Shown here: positions 1 to 9,872 of the stretch, in pieces
Layout of the letters: the number at the start of each line of letters is the position of its first letter
Position numbering within the stretch: position 1 is the first letter of the stretch
Assembly (NCBI GenBank): GCA_033557465.1
Contig: CM066033.1
Location: forward strand, 1,307,797,519 to 1,307,861,518
Source of the DNA: Ichthyophis bannanicus
Taxonomy: Eukaryota; Chordata; Amphibia; Gymnophiona; Ichthyophiidae
Reading direction: 5' to 3'
Length of the DNA stretch: 64,000 nucleotides
Made by a program: the position numbers and the translations under genes
Notes under the pieces: model-generated
Database searches by the model: none
The model's input: the letters and a program-made list of their open reading frames with translations, nothing else
Told to the model about the DNA's origin: nothing

Positions 1-482
1 GAGAGGAGGGATAGGGGGAGATATGATTCAGACCTTTAAATACTTAAAGAGAATTAAAGAACAAACAAACCTCTTCCAAAGACAGGGAAGCTATAAAACT
101 AGAGGGCATAACATGAAGCTGCAAGGGGGTAAATTGAAAGGCAATGTCAGGAAATACTTTTTCACTGAAAGGGTGGTAGATGCTTTGAATGCCCTCCCGA
201 TGGAAGTGGTGGGGGCAAATACAGTGACAGATTTCAAAATGGAATGGGGAAGACACAGTGGATCCCTTTACAGCAACAGGATAATATCAAAATTAACTTA
301 ACTATCTAATTTCTCAACAAACAGGGGTGTCCTACATGGAGCGGTGGGTTCACCCCTAAACAAAGACATGGGGAGGGGTGACCTGCACGGAGCAGAAGGT
401 GTACCTACTCTTGCCATCTTACTGGGCAGACTAGATGGACCATACTGGTCTTTATCTGCTATCATTTACTATGTTACTATGT
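1..482 (+). mobile_element. CR1-clade LINE, family I, 3' end cut by window edge
   Basis: The last 93 codons of a CR1-type ORF2 (23-301) are followed by about 180 bp of 3' UTR. The protein has the C-terminal signature of this family: MIQTFKYLKR, then GHNMKLQGGKLKGNVRKYFF, then VVDA-NALPMEVVGANTV. The element ends in the short repeated tail tactatgttactatg (about 468-482), the 3' mark of this family, also seen at 8405-8437 and on the other strand near 46276. Only the 3' end lies in the window, so the 5' extent is unknown. It is a 3' fragment without RT domains and cannot be active by itself. Confidence 0.85.
23..301 (+). pseudogene. CR1 family I ORF2 C-terminus (remnant)
   Basis: A 92-residue open segment corresponds to the region after the RT thumb in CR1 ORF2. 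It aligns by eye with the minus-strand copies at 46552-46850 and 59809-60033 and the plus copy at 7978-8249. One difference is DALNALP where the others have DAWNALP. No catalytic residues lie in this part. It begins in the middle of the protein, so the Met at 23 is not a real start. Confidence 0.8.
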
Positions 483-970
483 AAAAAGTGGAAGGATTCT
501 TAGAAGGAAGACATTTCTTCATGATTGGCAATAGAATTGAATTAAAAGAACTGAACTGGTGAAATTAATTGCAGATGCAGTGGGCTTGATTATAGCTTCT
601 GGAGGGAAGGAACTCACAAATATTCAAGATTTTATTTGGAAAAAAAAGGAAGTACTGCTGATGTAAGAGAGAGGTGTGGCAGGTTCGCTGGAGATGGGGC
701 AGAACTTGTCATTTAGTGAGCAAGGATAAGAGTAGTTTAAAGCACTCGGAACCCTAATCAAAAGATGACTATAATACTGTAATATGTTTCTGTAAGTTGA
801 GAGTGTTTTTAAAGGCTTTCTGATACTCCTGACAAGAAGTGAAAATTGGAAGCTGACTATGCTTATGTTTTTCTGCATTTGACATATGAGGAAGTGAAGG
901 CCCTTATGGGACCAAGGGAGACCCCCTGAAGAGGAGCATGAGCAAAGTTTTAAAGGAGCGAGAATATCTA
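483..970. other. Unassigned AT-rich interval
   Basis: About 490 bp between the CR1 tail and the first DIRS terminus. I see no open frame with recognisable motifs, no terminal repeats and no RNA gene. It probably represents old intronic or intergenic sequence. Confidence 0.5.
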
Positions 971-1425
971 CGGTGACATTTTACTTACCAGATAAGGTCC
1001 AGACAAGTGGGTTGTGTCCTCCTACTAGCAGAGGTGGAGACAGAAAAAATATTCCAGAGGTTTCCTATGACCTCGTCCTGCTATACCAGTCAATTCAGCT
1101 AGAGGCACAACTCAGTATTTGTACTCAAGCACATGGGCAAGAATTCCTAACTGCACACAACCTTAGTGAAGATAACAAGTTTCAACTGAAGAAGGAACCA
1201 TAACTAGGTACAAGACTATTTTCAGATAGAAGGCCTGTCAAGAGGATATGAGCCCGCAGGGCCAACTGTAGAGAAACACAACAGACCACAGCAGGTCACA
1301 GGAGCAGGTCCTGAACTGGTCTAGCAGAACTTAAGGAAAGAACATTATCTGGCAAGTAAAATGTCACCTTCCATATCGTCTTGCTAGACCACTCCAGACA
1401 TGTGGGACGTACCAAAGCTATGATT
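971..1425. repeat. DIRS A1 left terminal repeat (971-1100) and ICR (1316-1425)
   Basis: The outer terminus contains acttaccagataaggtcc. The internal block at 1316-1425 contains its reverse complement (cagaacttaaggaaagaaca, then atctggcaagtaaaatgtca) followed by a block resembling the other element end (cttgctagaccactccagac). Such an ICR, complementary to the joined ends, is a DIRS1 hallmark and is thought to template the closed circle. Positions come from eye alignment. Confidence 0.7.
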
Positions 1426-2400
1426 CCACTGGGCGGAAAGAAGACACGGCAGCTTTCAAGACCTCAGAACCAAAGGCTGTTTGCGCCCAAGAATGGACAT
1501 CCAAGAAGTAATGTTTGACAAAAGGGAAAAATGATGCCCACATTGCCGCCCAACAAAAGTCTGAGGGAGGTAACTGAGCTATGCTCAGTCCAAGAGGATG
1601 CCTGAGCCCGAATGGAGTGCACACGCAAATGCTCTAGAATTGACTGGTTCCGAAAGATACACAGAGGCAATGGCCTCTTTGATTCAGCATCTCGGGATAG
1701 ATTTAGTGAATGCATCACCCTTATGTGGGCCTGCAAAAAGCACAAATAAATGGTCTGACTTGAGAAAGGAGTTAGTGACCTTAAGGTTGAGGTAGCGTAG
1801 AAGCATTTTCTTGACATCACCACACAAAGGTTTTCCGTTGGCACTATTCCTTGGAAAAGGAGGGTAGACAGAACATCTGATTAACATGAAAGAAAGACAC
1901 CACCATGGGCAAGGATGGGTAGGGCCAAATGTACATGGTCTCCTCCGAGAATGACAAGTACAGATCCCTGTATGATGATGCTTGCAACTCAGAGATACAT
2001 CTTGCTGAGCAGATCGTGACCAAAAGGATGGTCTTAAGGGACAAATCTTTAAGTGTGGTTCGCTTCAGAGGCTCAAAGGGCTCTGACATCAAGACCCGGA
2101 GAAATAAGCAGAGATGTCAAAAGTGAATGACTGAACACAGGGAAGGATGCAAGTGTTGCACCCTCTGAAGGAAACCAGACACATCTGGGTGTGAGGTTAT
2201 AGGCTGTCCTGCCACTGGCCCCCTGAATCATAAGAAGGCTGTCACTCGAATCTTCAGGGAAGGGAAAGGAACTTGTCCAAACCATCCTGAAGAAAGGCAA
2301 GCAAGGAAGGTAAGTCCGCCGTACTAGGACCAACCTGATGCTTACGGCACCAATACTCAAACAGGCATCAGATGCGCAAGTAGGCAAGGCTGGTAGAACC
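1418..2400 (-). pseudogene. DIRS A1 tyrosine recombinase, broken
   Basis: The segment at 2092-1844 reads SEPFEPLKRTTLKDLSLKT then SARCISELQA, the box holding the first catalytic Arg of YRs (SARRISELQA in better copies); here the Arg following Ala is still present as R-C. Near 1640-1620 HSIRAQASSW fits the HxxR box, and near 1500 FVKHYFLDVHS carries the nucleophile Tyr. The pieces lie in different frames, so at least two shifts separate them. The recombinase would join circular element DNA to the target; this copy is dead. Confidence 0.7.
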
Positions 2401-2446
2401 TCTCCTTGCTTATAAGAGTATGGAAACCATGGCAAGAGAATAGCCT

Positions 2447-4150
2447 TTATGTGCTAAATAACGCCTCCCAAGAACCAAGCCATGAGAAGGGAGTTGGGTC
2501 ATCCAGATGGCCTGGCCCCTGGCGCCACAGCCCCTGGACTGTCAGAAGTCGCAGAGGTGGTTCCCACAGGACCGCATCAGATCCCTGAGCCACAGCCTCT
2601 GGGGACAATCTGGTGCCACCAGGAAAACCCAGCTCGGATGTTGCTCTAAGTACATGCCCCACGAGTGGCCACAGATGAAGCACACACAGCAGACAATGTT
2701 TTGGCCCAGGCTGAGCCACAGCACTGATGCCATCACAGCCTGCTTCCTTGCGGTGACTGAAGAAGCTGTGCACTTTGGCAATGGACCGAGTTGCCATCAG
2801 ATCCATCTTGGGATAACCCAGAGGGTCCAGAATCTTCTGAAATGCCGACTAGCTCAATTATCATTCTCTAGGATCAAGGGAGTGGCGACTGAGGAGGTCC
2901 GCCTCCACTTTGTCCATGTCTGCAATGTGTGGTGCTGAAAGAGTTAGGAGGTTCCTTTCCACCCAAGAGAACAAGAGGGCCATCTCCAGGGCCACTCCAG
3001 AAATCTTCATGACCCCTTGACAGTTGACCTATTCCAGTGCCATGGCACTGTCAGAGAGCACCTGGACCGCTCTGCCCGGACTAAGTACTGGAGTTGTAGA
3101 AGGGCCCTTGCCTTGAGGTTGTTGACTGCCCATGCTGCCTCAGCTGTTCCAAAGGCCCTGAGTCGTTTGGCCCTCACATTGGGTTCCCCAAACAGGCTGG
3201 TACCTGTGGACAGGAGGAGCCATGAAGGATTATCCAGTTGCATGCCCTCTCTGAGATGCTGAGGCTGTCTCCACTAAAGCAGACTGGATACCAAAGAGGG
3301 AGGGAGGGGAAGCCTGGCCTTGAAATCCTGAGAGCTTGGAGATGAGCAAGACAGCAAGGACCTCTGCAGCATTCTCATATGAATTCACATCAAAGGAACC
3401 CTTTCGATTGATGCTGTCATAAAGCCTAGAATCTGCAGGTAATCCCAAACTCTGAGAGCCTGCTGTGCCCAGAAGGCTGCCAGCTGAGACAACAATTTTG
3501 TCACTCTCTCCCTCAGGAAGGAATATCCTGCCTATGAGTGTTAAACTGTGCTCCAAGGTATTTTAGTTACTGCGAAATCTGCAAATGACTCTTCTCGCGG
3601 TTGATCACCCAGCTGAGAATCTCCAGAAACTGTACCACTTGGGCTGACACCCAAGATGTTTCTGACTGCGACCTGGCTCAGATGAGCCAGTTGTCTAGAT
3701 ATGGATGAACACAGATCCCCTCACGCATCAGCACCATAGCCTTTGAGAATGTCCTTGGAACGGTGGAGAGGCCAAAGGGAAGACCAGTAAACTAAAAATG
3801 AGAGCTGAGAATGGCAAAATGGAGGAAGTGCCGTTAATCCTCATGGAAAGGAATGTGGAAATAGGCCACAGTCAGATCCAGGGATGTCAGAAATGCCCCA
3901 CGCCACACTGTCCGGATCACTGATTGTAAAAGTCTTCATATGGAAGTGCAAGGTTTAAAGGTAGGCATTGACTCCCTTGAAATCATAGACTGGACGGAAG
4001 AACCCATCCTTCTTTGGAACCACGAAATAGATGGAGTTCCGGCCCTTGTCCCACTCGACGAAGGGAACCGGGGTGACCACCTGTACAATGAGACATCATT
4101 CTGGTGTAGCATGAACGGTGGCCCTCTTGGCCATAGAGTTACGTAGGGAA
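2447..4150 (-). pseudogene. DIRS A1 RT and RNase H, broken
   Basis: Around 4050-3960 the minus strand reads YFVVPKKDGFFRPVYDFKGV, the finger region before RT motif A. At about 3790-3690 it reads LPFGLSTVPRTFSKAM (motif B) and PYLDNWLI (motif C, where intact DIRS have YLDDW, so a catalytic Asp is now Asn). Near 2925-2880 ADMDKVEADLLSRHSLDPRE followed by a stop matches the last RNase H block. The region down to 2447 corresponds to the post-RNase H tail. Several stops interrupt it, so it is not functional. Confidence 0.7.
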
Positions 4151-4180
4151 ATGAAGAAGGTATAGGGTAGAGATATCATG

Positions 4181-4497
4181 ACCTAGGGAAGCAGGAGAAA
4201 TCATTGTTCACTAAGGGAAGTATCAGTAGCAGTTTGTAGAGTTGTCTGCTGTGCCAAAGGGCCAGAATTGGACTGTAGATCAGTGGCATTCGTGATGTAG
4301 TGCTACAGGGAGAAAAAAAACTTATTAGAAAGGAGTGCACCAAAGAGCATGCCTGCTCCTTGTGTGGGCTCTTTTGACATATGCCAAAAAGAGAGCTTGA
4401 ATTTATGCTGTCCAACCTGAGTGGCTCAGATTTATGGCCTTGGACCTGAGCAATACTAAGCTGTTGATTGGACTGGGTGGGAGACAAGCGGTTACCT
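4181..4497. other. Unassigned, possibly residual DIRS A1 gag
   Basis: A 103-codon open segment lies on the minus strand (4487-4176), but I recognise nothing in it. Its position upstream of the RT would suit gag. The conserved gag Cys/His cluster is not visible. Confidence 0.3.
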
Positions 4498-4795
4498 GAG
4501 GGGCTTATTTATTTATTTAGCTGTATTTATATCCCGCTTTTCACCGGGTCAAAGCGGTCAATTGGGGGATACATTTAACACGAGGGGATATGAGACACAT
4601 ACGCTAATACTTACAGGGAACATGGGCAATGGAGGGTTAAGTGGCTTGCCCAAAACCACAAGGAGTGCCTATAGGACTAGAAATCCCAGTCCCTCCGGCC
4701 TGAGATTGCTGTCCCCATGTGGGACTTGAACCCCCGGCCCTCCAGCCTGAAGTAACTTGTTCTAACCACTAAACCACTCCTCCCTCCCATACCCC
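4498..4795 (-). mobile_element. tRNA-derived SINE with MIR-like core
   Basis: Read on the minus strand, the head (4795-4720) contains agtggtttagtggttagaac (A box region) and gggggttcaagtcccaca (B box ggttcaagtcc), the internal pol III promoter of tRNA-derived SINEs. The body contains ttgggcaagccacttaaccc, close to the conserved CORE/MIR segment. The 3' end carries aaaagcgggatataaataca and ends in an (aaat)n-like tail at 4500-4515. Transcription would be by RNA polymerase III and movement would depend on a partner LINE. Target duplications are not clear. Confidence 0.7.
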
Positions 4796-6269
4796 GCTTG
4801 GGGTATGGACTTGGAGACAGCGATAGTATGCTGTGGATATGAATTGGTGACAGGCAAGTGACAGCCTGTGAAGACACAGCTGAGAGGATAACAGCAGAAA
4901 GTAAGTTAAATATTTAACAACTCACTTTGGCTCATGATTCTAGTACCTTCTGAAGGAGTCTGGTAGAAGAGAGGATCTGAAATATCATATTCTTGTTCTC
5001 TATCAATAGCTTCCTTCACCTTATTTTCCAAAGAGGTCCCCTCCAATACAAGGCATATTGGTGAGATTTTCCTACATGTTTTGTTCTACGAAGTAAATCT
5101 GAAGCAAAGATCTAAACATGCTGAACATGCAGCTGCTAAAAGAACTCAGGGTATAGGGGCACAAGGACGGCTTGGCGGATGCAGACAGAAATGTGACTGG
5201 AGCAAGAGAGCTAAGGAGAAAAAGACGGGGGAAATTTCAGATCTAGAAGAGTTTATGATGGAGGAAATCTGTGCAAAATTTTACTAATAAACATGCAGAA
5301 TTTTAAAATACAGCATGCAGAATTTTAAAAAATTTCAAGCAGAATTCCCCCATGTATAAATAATTCTAAGCACAAAGGAAAAGGAACAATGGAGTGGGTT
5401 CAGAAAGAAGAAAGCGAAATGGTCCTTGAGTGGTTCAGTAAAAGCAGACTTAAATATGCCTGAAAATTTGTAGCAAGACTTGAAGATTGTAGTCTGCCGA
5501 CATTAGGCGGTCGCCTGGAGTGCCAATAGTAGGAGGACAGCCATTGCTGTCACCCCTTTCCGAAACCTGCAGCTAATACCTCTAAACAGTGATGCAGTGC
5601 TTATCAAATTCCAGCACTGTGTCACTGACTTAGCTGATTACACCCTATGCAAACAGAAGACTGCATCAGGGATGGAAGCAGGAAGAGAGATGCAGTGTTG
5701 AAGTTTATGGTAAGTGCTGTGTCGCTATTCAGAGGTAAATGCCACCACCGCAGGTCCTGGAGAGGGGGATAGCAGCAGCAATGGGCACCCTCCTACCATT
5801 TGTGCTCTAGGCAACCACCTAGTTCGAATAATGGTACCGCTGGTCCTGTCTGGGGCAGGGCGGTAGCAGGAATGAGATTTGCTAGGGTGGTTCATATCCT
5901 TGCACCGGCCCCGAAAGTGCCTGAGCTATTCTGCCATGAAGAGTCGAAAACTGCACCATCCTGCTGTGTGAAGGTCATAGATATTTATCCCTAAATGACT
6001 CATGGCTGATAATGCAGCAAAAGGGGCTTCCACCAAGTACTAAATCAAGGGATATGCCAACATGCAATCAAGACATTTTGGTTTCTTATTCTTAATTTGT
6101 TGTTTTAGTTTGTGCATTATACGAGGGTTGCTCAGAAAATAATGCCCCACGTGTTTTTTCTCAGTCCAAAATGAAGATAGAGGTGTGAAACTGAAAGGGT
6201 AGTAACTTGGAACTTCAAAGGACATGTGACTAATTTTACAGTCGTCTGACAAAGACTTTGATCCACGTG
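4796..6269. other. Unassigned interval with small repeat traces
   Basis: No coding signal is convincing. At 5283-5350 the motif atgcagaattttaaaa occurs twice, followed by gcagaattccccca, a pattern resembling the end of a decayed DNA transposon. At 6119-6143 acgagggttgctcagaaaat resembles a mariner-type terminal repeat next to a TA, but I see no opposite end. Open frames at 5081-5287 and 5800-5994 lack family features. Confidence 0.4.
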
Positions 6270-6790
6270 TTGCTGTTGAATTGTCTAAACTATTGTAACT
6301 CCCTCTTTCTGGGGCTTTCATATTATTCAGTGAATCGTTTACATTTGATCCAGAATACTGTGGTGAAATTGATATAGAAGGCTCAGCACAGGGCTCATGT
6401 AACCTCACTGTTGATTAAAGAACACTGGCTTCCTGTGTCGCAGCAAATAATATTTACAATTTTTATATTTTCTCATCGCTCCTATTATAGAGGATTACTG
6501 TAATACCTCTTTTCTCTTCTTGTTTCTTACACTCTACATAGATAGACAATTACATTTGCGTCAGACTCATCTCCTTACTGTTCCCACACACAGTATCAAC
6601 AATTAATGTTTGAATGGATTTGTGTTCTACTTTGCATTATAATGCTCTGACCCTCTGGTATTCCTTACCTTATGATATTCGTACAGAACACTTCTCAAAT
6701 GAAGTTTAAAAAAACAGGTTAAAACCTGACTTCCACTGAGTGTGTCAGGATTATTCCGTATATTTCTGTTGTCTGCATTGAATTCTCTTC
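6270..6790 (+). mobile_element. Ancient LINE ORF2 C-terminus (L2/CR1-like)
   Basis: Frame-shifted translation gives a segment like ALTLWYSLPYDIRTEHF near 6640-6700, matching the common C-terminal block of L2/CR1-type LINEs (LWNSLP followed by a basic LKT-like end). Upstream, about 6395-6440, the sequence fits the preceding conserved segment around LASC. It is full of stops and clearly old. Subfamily assignment is uncertain. Confidence 0.5.
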
Positions 6791-6875
6791 CCTATGTCGC
6801 CTGCATTTATACTATTATAACAAATGTATCTGGAAGATTTTGTTGTTCTATGCTTTCCATGTATTTTGCTGAACA

Positions 6876-7215
6876 AAGCGCAGTTACTCCCTGTAACAGA
6901 TGTTCTCCGGGGACAGCAGTCCTCACATATGGGTGACATTAGCGCTGACAGAGCCCATACGGAAGCATCTCCCCAGCTTTCAAAGAATGTATTTTTCCAT
7001 TCCCACCCAAGGTTGCCATCTTGCCTCAGTCTAATGACATAGCCAAGACAGCAAAAATAAAATACCGTAAAGAAGCAACTCCAAGGGGAGGAGGGAGGAT
7101 TGTGAGGACTGATTCCTGCTGTCCCCACAGAACACCTGTTACAGGTGAATAACTACGTTTTCTCCGGGAACAAACAGGAAGACAGTCCTCAAATATGGGA
7201 CTCCCCTGCAGGCTA
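6876..7215. repeat. DIRS D left terminal repeat and ICR
   Basis: The outer terminus contains gttactccctgtaacagatg and the ICR contains cacctgttacaggtgaataa followed by ctccgggaacaaacaggaag. The ICR therefore carries the reverse complement of the left edge joined to that of the right edge (which ends tgcttgcttccggaga at 14226). This is the DIRS closed-circle signature. Confidence 0.7.
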
Positions 7216-7231
7216 CCAAGAACTTGTACTG

Positions 7232-8437
7232 CTCCTCATAGGAGGCTTATCAATAAACTCAACAGCTTGGGGATTGGTGCCAAGATGGTGAACTAGATCA
7301 GAAATTGGTTGACTGACAGATGACAGAAGGTGATAGTAAACGGAACTCACAGGGATGAAAGGAAGATGATTAACGGTGTGCCCCTGGGACCGATACTCAC
7401 AAATATATTTGTGAGTGATATTGCCGAAGAATTGAATGGAAAAGTCTGTCTTTTTGCAGATGACACCAAAATTTGCAACAGAGTAGACTCTCCTGAGGGA
7501 GTGGATAACATGAAGAAAGATCTACAAAAGCTGGAAGAATGGTCTAATGCTTGGCAGCTGAGATTTAATGTGAAGAAGTGCAGTGTCATGCACTTGGGAA
7601 GCAGAAATCCAAGGGAATTGTATGCGATAGGGGCTGGGAGATTGGTGTGCACGGACAAGGAGGCCGACCTTGGAGTGACTGTCTCTGATGATCTCAAGGT
7701 GGTGGCAAAAGCCAGAAGGATGCTGGGTTGCATAGAGAGAGGAATTACCAGCAGAAAGGAAGAGGTATTAATGCCACTGTACAAGTCGCTGGTGAGGCCT
7801 CACTTGGAATATTGTGTTCAGTTTTGGAGACCGTATCTCGCAAAGGATATAAAAAGGCCGGAAGCAGCTCAGAGGAAGGTGACCAAAATGATTTGGAGCC
7901 TCTGTCAGAAGACTTATGAGAAGAGACTCGAAGACCTAAATATATACACTCTGGAGGAGAGGAGGGACAGGAGAGATATGATTCAGACCTTTAAATACTT
8001 AAGAGTATTAATGGACAAACAAACCTCTTCCAAGGACGGGGAAGCTGTAAAACTAGAGGGCATAACATGAAGCTGCAAGGGGGTAAACTGAAAGGCAATG
8101 TCAGGAAATACTTTTTCACTGAAAGGGTGGTGGATGCTTGGAATGCCCTCCCGATGGAAGTGGTGGGGGCAAACACAGTGTCAGAATTCAAAATGGCATC
8201 GGACAGACACAGTGGATACCTTTACAGCAATAGGATAAAATCAAAATAAACATAACTACGTATCTCTCATATCTGAACAGACAGGAGTGACCTACACGGA
8301 GCGGTGGGTACACCCTAAGGCATGGGGAGGGGTGACCTGCAAGTAAACCTACTCTTGCTGCCTTGCTGGGCAGACTAGATAGACCATACTGATCTTTATC
8401 TGCCGTCATATACTATGTTACTATGTTTCTATGTAAG
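7232..8437 (+). mobile_element. CR1 family I LINE, 5'-truncated, inserted in DIRS D
   Basis: It begins inside the RT (RRLINKLNSLG in the first frame, about 7240) and ends in the tactatgttactatgtttc tail. RT motifs follow in order, then the C-terminal signature and the 3' UTR with the gtgacctgcacgg-type motif. It lies opposite in orientation to its DIRS host, between the DIRS ICR and YR. 5' truncation is normal for target-primed reverse transcription. Confidence 0.85.
7330..8249 (+). pseudogene. CR1 family I ORF2, RT C-terminal half
   Basis: A 246-codon stretch (7330-8070) continues in another frame at 8067-8249. It shows GVPLGPILTNIFVSD (normally GVPQGSVLGP), the intact catalytic FADDTKICNRVDS box, then [15 protein letters not shown] and YEKRLEDLNIYTLEERR. 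The shift at about 8065 separates the last 60 codons. Upstream there is a stop (VN*) in front of 7330. The endonuclease and front of the RT are absent, so the copy cannot self-mobilise. Confidence 0.85.
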
Positions 8438-9545
8438 TGCCACAGCAAACAGAGAAGGTGAGCTATTAGCTGTAGCAGTTGAGTCCCGACTGAGTGACTC
8501 TCGCAAGACCCAAGTGTCTGGCAGAACATCAGCACTCTGGTAGCCTGAACACAGAAGGGTCGGAGGGCAGGAGTTGCCTACACCTAGAAGAGATTATGAA
8601 GCATGGCCTCTCCAGGCAGTATTGAGCTGTGAAGGTATGGACTGAAGACCAGGAGGCGGCCCAGCAGATTTCCATAACAGGTATGGAACACAGATTTGCT
8701 ACAGAGGTAGCCATGGCTCTGATGCGGTGCGCCATGACCCGGTGGTCCAGTGAGATCCCAGTCTGCTCACAGGTGAGGACAATGCAGTCCACCACCCAAG
8801 TGGACAGAGTACGCTTAGTTACTGGAAGCCCAAGTCGACTGCGGTCATAGGAGACAAAGAGCTGAGGCATTTTGCAATGGCCCTGAGTCCATTGCAGATA
8901 GAAGGACAGGGCCCTTTTACAATTCAGAGTATGGAGGACAGTCTCCGCCTTGCGGTGTGAGGCCTCGGGAAGAAGGTGGGACGCACCACCTCCTGACTGA
9001 GGTGGAAGGGGGACACCATCTTTGGCAGAAACATGGGGTGTGTGCAGAGAATCACCCAATTCTTGTAGAATCTCGTGTAAGGCAGCTCTGCCATCAGAGC
9101 CTGTAGCTCGCTGACCCTGTGAGCGGACATGAGTGCGAGAAAGACAACCTTCCAGGAGAGGTACCGCAGGTGGCATGTAGCCAGGGGCTCAAATGGCGGC
9201 TTAGTGAGCCGTGAGAACACCACACTGAGATCACACTCCGCTGTTGGTGGATGGGCGGGGGGCTTGGACAGCATAAGGCCCTGCAGGAAATGAGAGATGA
9301 GATGAGCTGAGCCGAGAGGGGCTTGCCCTCGACAGCATGGTGGTGCACCCGCAATAGCGCTCAGGTGCACTCTGACTGAGTTGGACTTCAGCCCCACCTG
9401 TGACAGGTGGAGTAGGTACTGAAGCACCAGTTGCACTGAGCAGGAGAAAGTTTGCCTGCTTCTCGGCATACCACACCGAAAATAGACACCATTTGAAGGC
9501 ATACACCCTTCTCATGGAGGTCTTATGAAACAAAGAAACATAGAA
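8438..9545 (-). pseudogene. DIRS D tyrosine recombinase, frameshifted
   Basis: The N-terminal part (9502-8924) has SVRVHLSAIAG and SAHRVSELQALMAELPYTRF, the first catalytic Arg box. The second part (9176-8529, other frame) has DCKR-like basic sequence, AHRIRAMATSVANL (HxxR box) and SSVHTFTAQYCLE with the nucleophile Tyr. All four signature elements are readable, but a frameshift around 8930-9000 separates Arg I from the HxxR and Tyr boxes. A CR1-III tip (9537-9700) separates the recombinase start from its upstream part. Confidence 0.8.
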
Positions 9546-9700
9546 AAATGACGCCAGAAAAGACCACATGGCCTATCTAGTTTGTCCTTCCATATCAACA
9601 ACTACAACAGTCCCCTTTTTTCCTTTAGAGATCCTCTGTGTTTGTCCCATGCTATAGAAACTTAGAAAAAAGACAGAAAAAGACCACATGCGGACCTGAA
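9537..9700 (-). mobile_element. CR1 family III 3' tip, partly duplicated
   Basis: The block aaaatgacgccagaaaagac, then tggcctatctagtttgtcc, is the 3' end of the family seen complete at 23200-25345. A second partial copy (gacagaaaaagaccacatgc) follows at 9672-9692. It interrupts the DIRS D recombinase gene near its 5' part. The insertion is only about 110 bp plus the partial repeat. Confidence 0.65.
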
Positions 9701-9742
9701 AGACCTCCTCCATATCATGTGGGAGGTTGCAGGGAGCTAGAG

Positions 9743-9872
9743 CTACCCTTTCAGCAGCCACACCATGAGAAACAGGGACCCCAGGTTAGGGTGCAGGAGA
9801 ACCCCCTCCTTCTGTGAGAGTAATCCTGGGGCACAGCCCAGGGGAATCGGGGGTGCCACAGACAGATAGAAA
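9743..9872 (-). pseudogene. DIRS D pol tail after the LINE insertion
   Basis: The minus strand reads CAPGLLSQKEGVLLHPNLGS then a MVWLLKG end, matching the last 40 residues of the DIRS C1 pol (APDLMSQEEGTLWHPNPKS, AWLLKA). Directly to the right lies the CR1-II 3' end, and the missing upstream half resumes at 12578. The LINE thus split the methyltransferase-like tail between a Trp and the following FYLS-type segment. Confidence 0.75.

Larger units (their letters stand above)
971..4180 (-). mobile_element. DIRS1-like retrotransposon A1, decayed, 5' part missing
   Basis: Reading on the minus strand, the order is RT (about 4150-3640), RNase H (about 3300-2880), post-RNase H region (about 2800-2450), YR (about 2400-1420), then ICR and terminal repeat (1425-971). 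All frames are broken by stops and shifts. The terminus belongs to family A (motif ccagacaagtggg, with acttacc at the edge), shared with A3 at 33996 and A4 at 44692. I found no matching opposite terminus to the right, so the gag end seems lost or too diverged, and the right boundary is approximate. DIRS elements move through an RT and a YR that integrates circular cDNA. Confidence 0.75.

Noticed and set aside
4720..4795. Possible tRNA gene from the A and B boxes
   Set aside because: No cloverleaf with a proper acceptor stem is visible and it continues into a SINE body and tail, so it is the SINE head.
5283..5360. Repeated gcagaattttaaaa motif as a transposon end
   Set aside because: Only two imperfect units and no matching opposite end.
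6118..6145. Mariner-type terminal repeat acgagggttgctcagaaa
   Set aside because: I found no opposite terminus or transposase nearby; one short match is not enough for an element call.
7347..7784. 145-codon minus-strand frame
   Set aside because: Antisense of the CR1-I RT on the plus strand, which carries the FADDTK motif.
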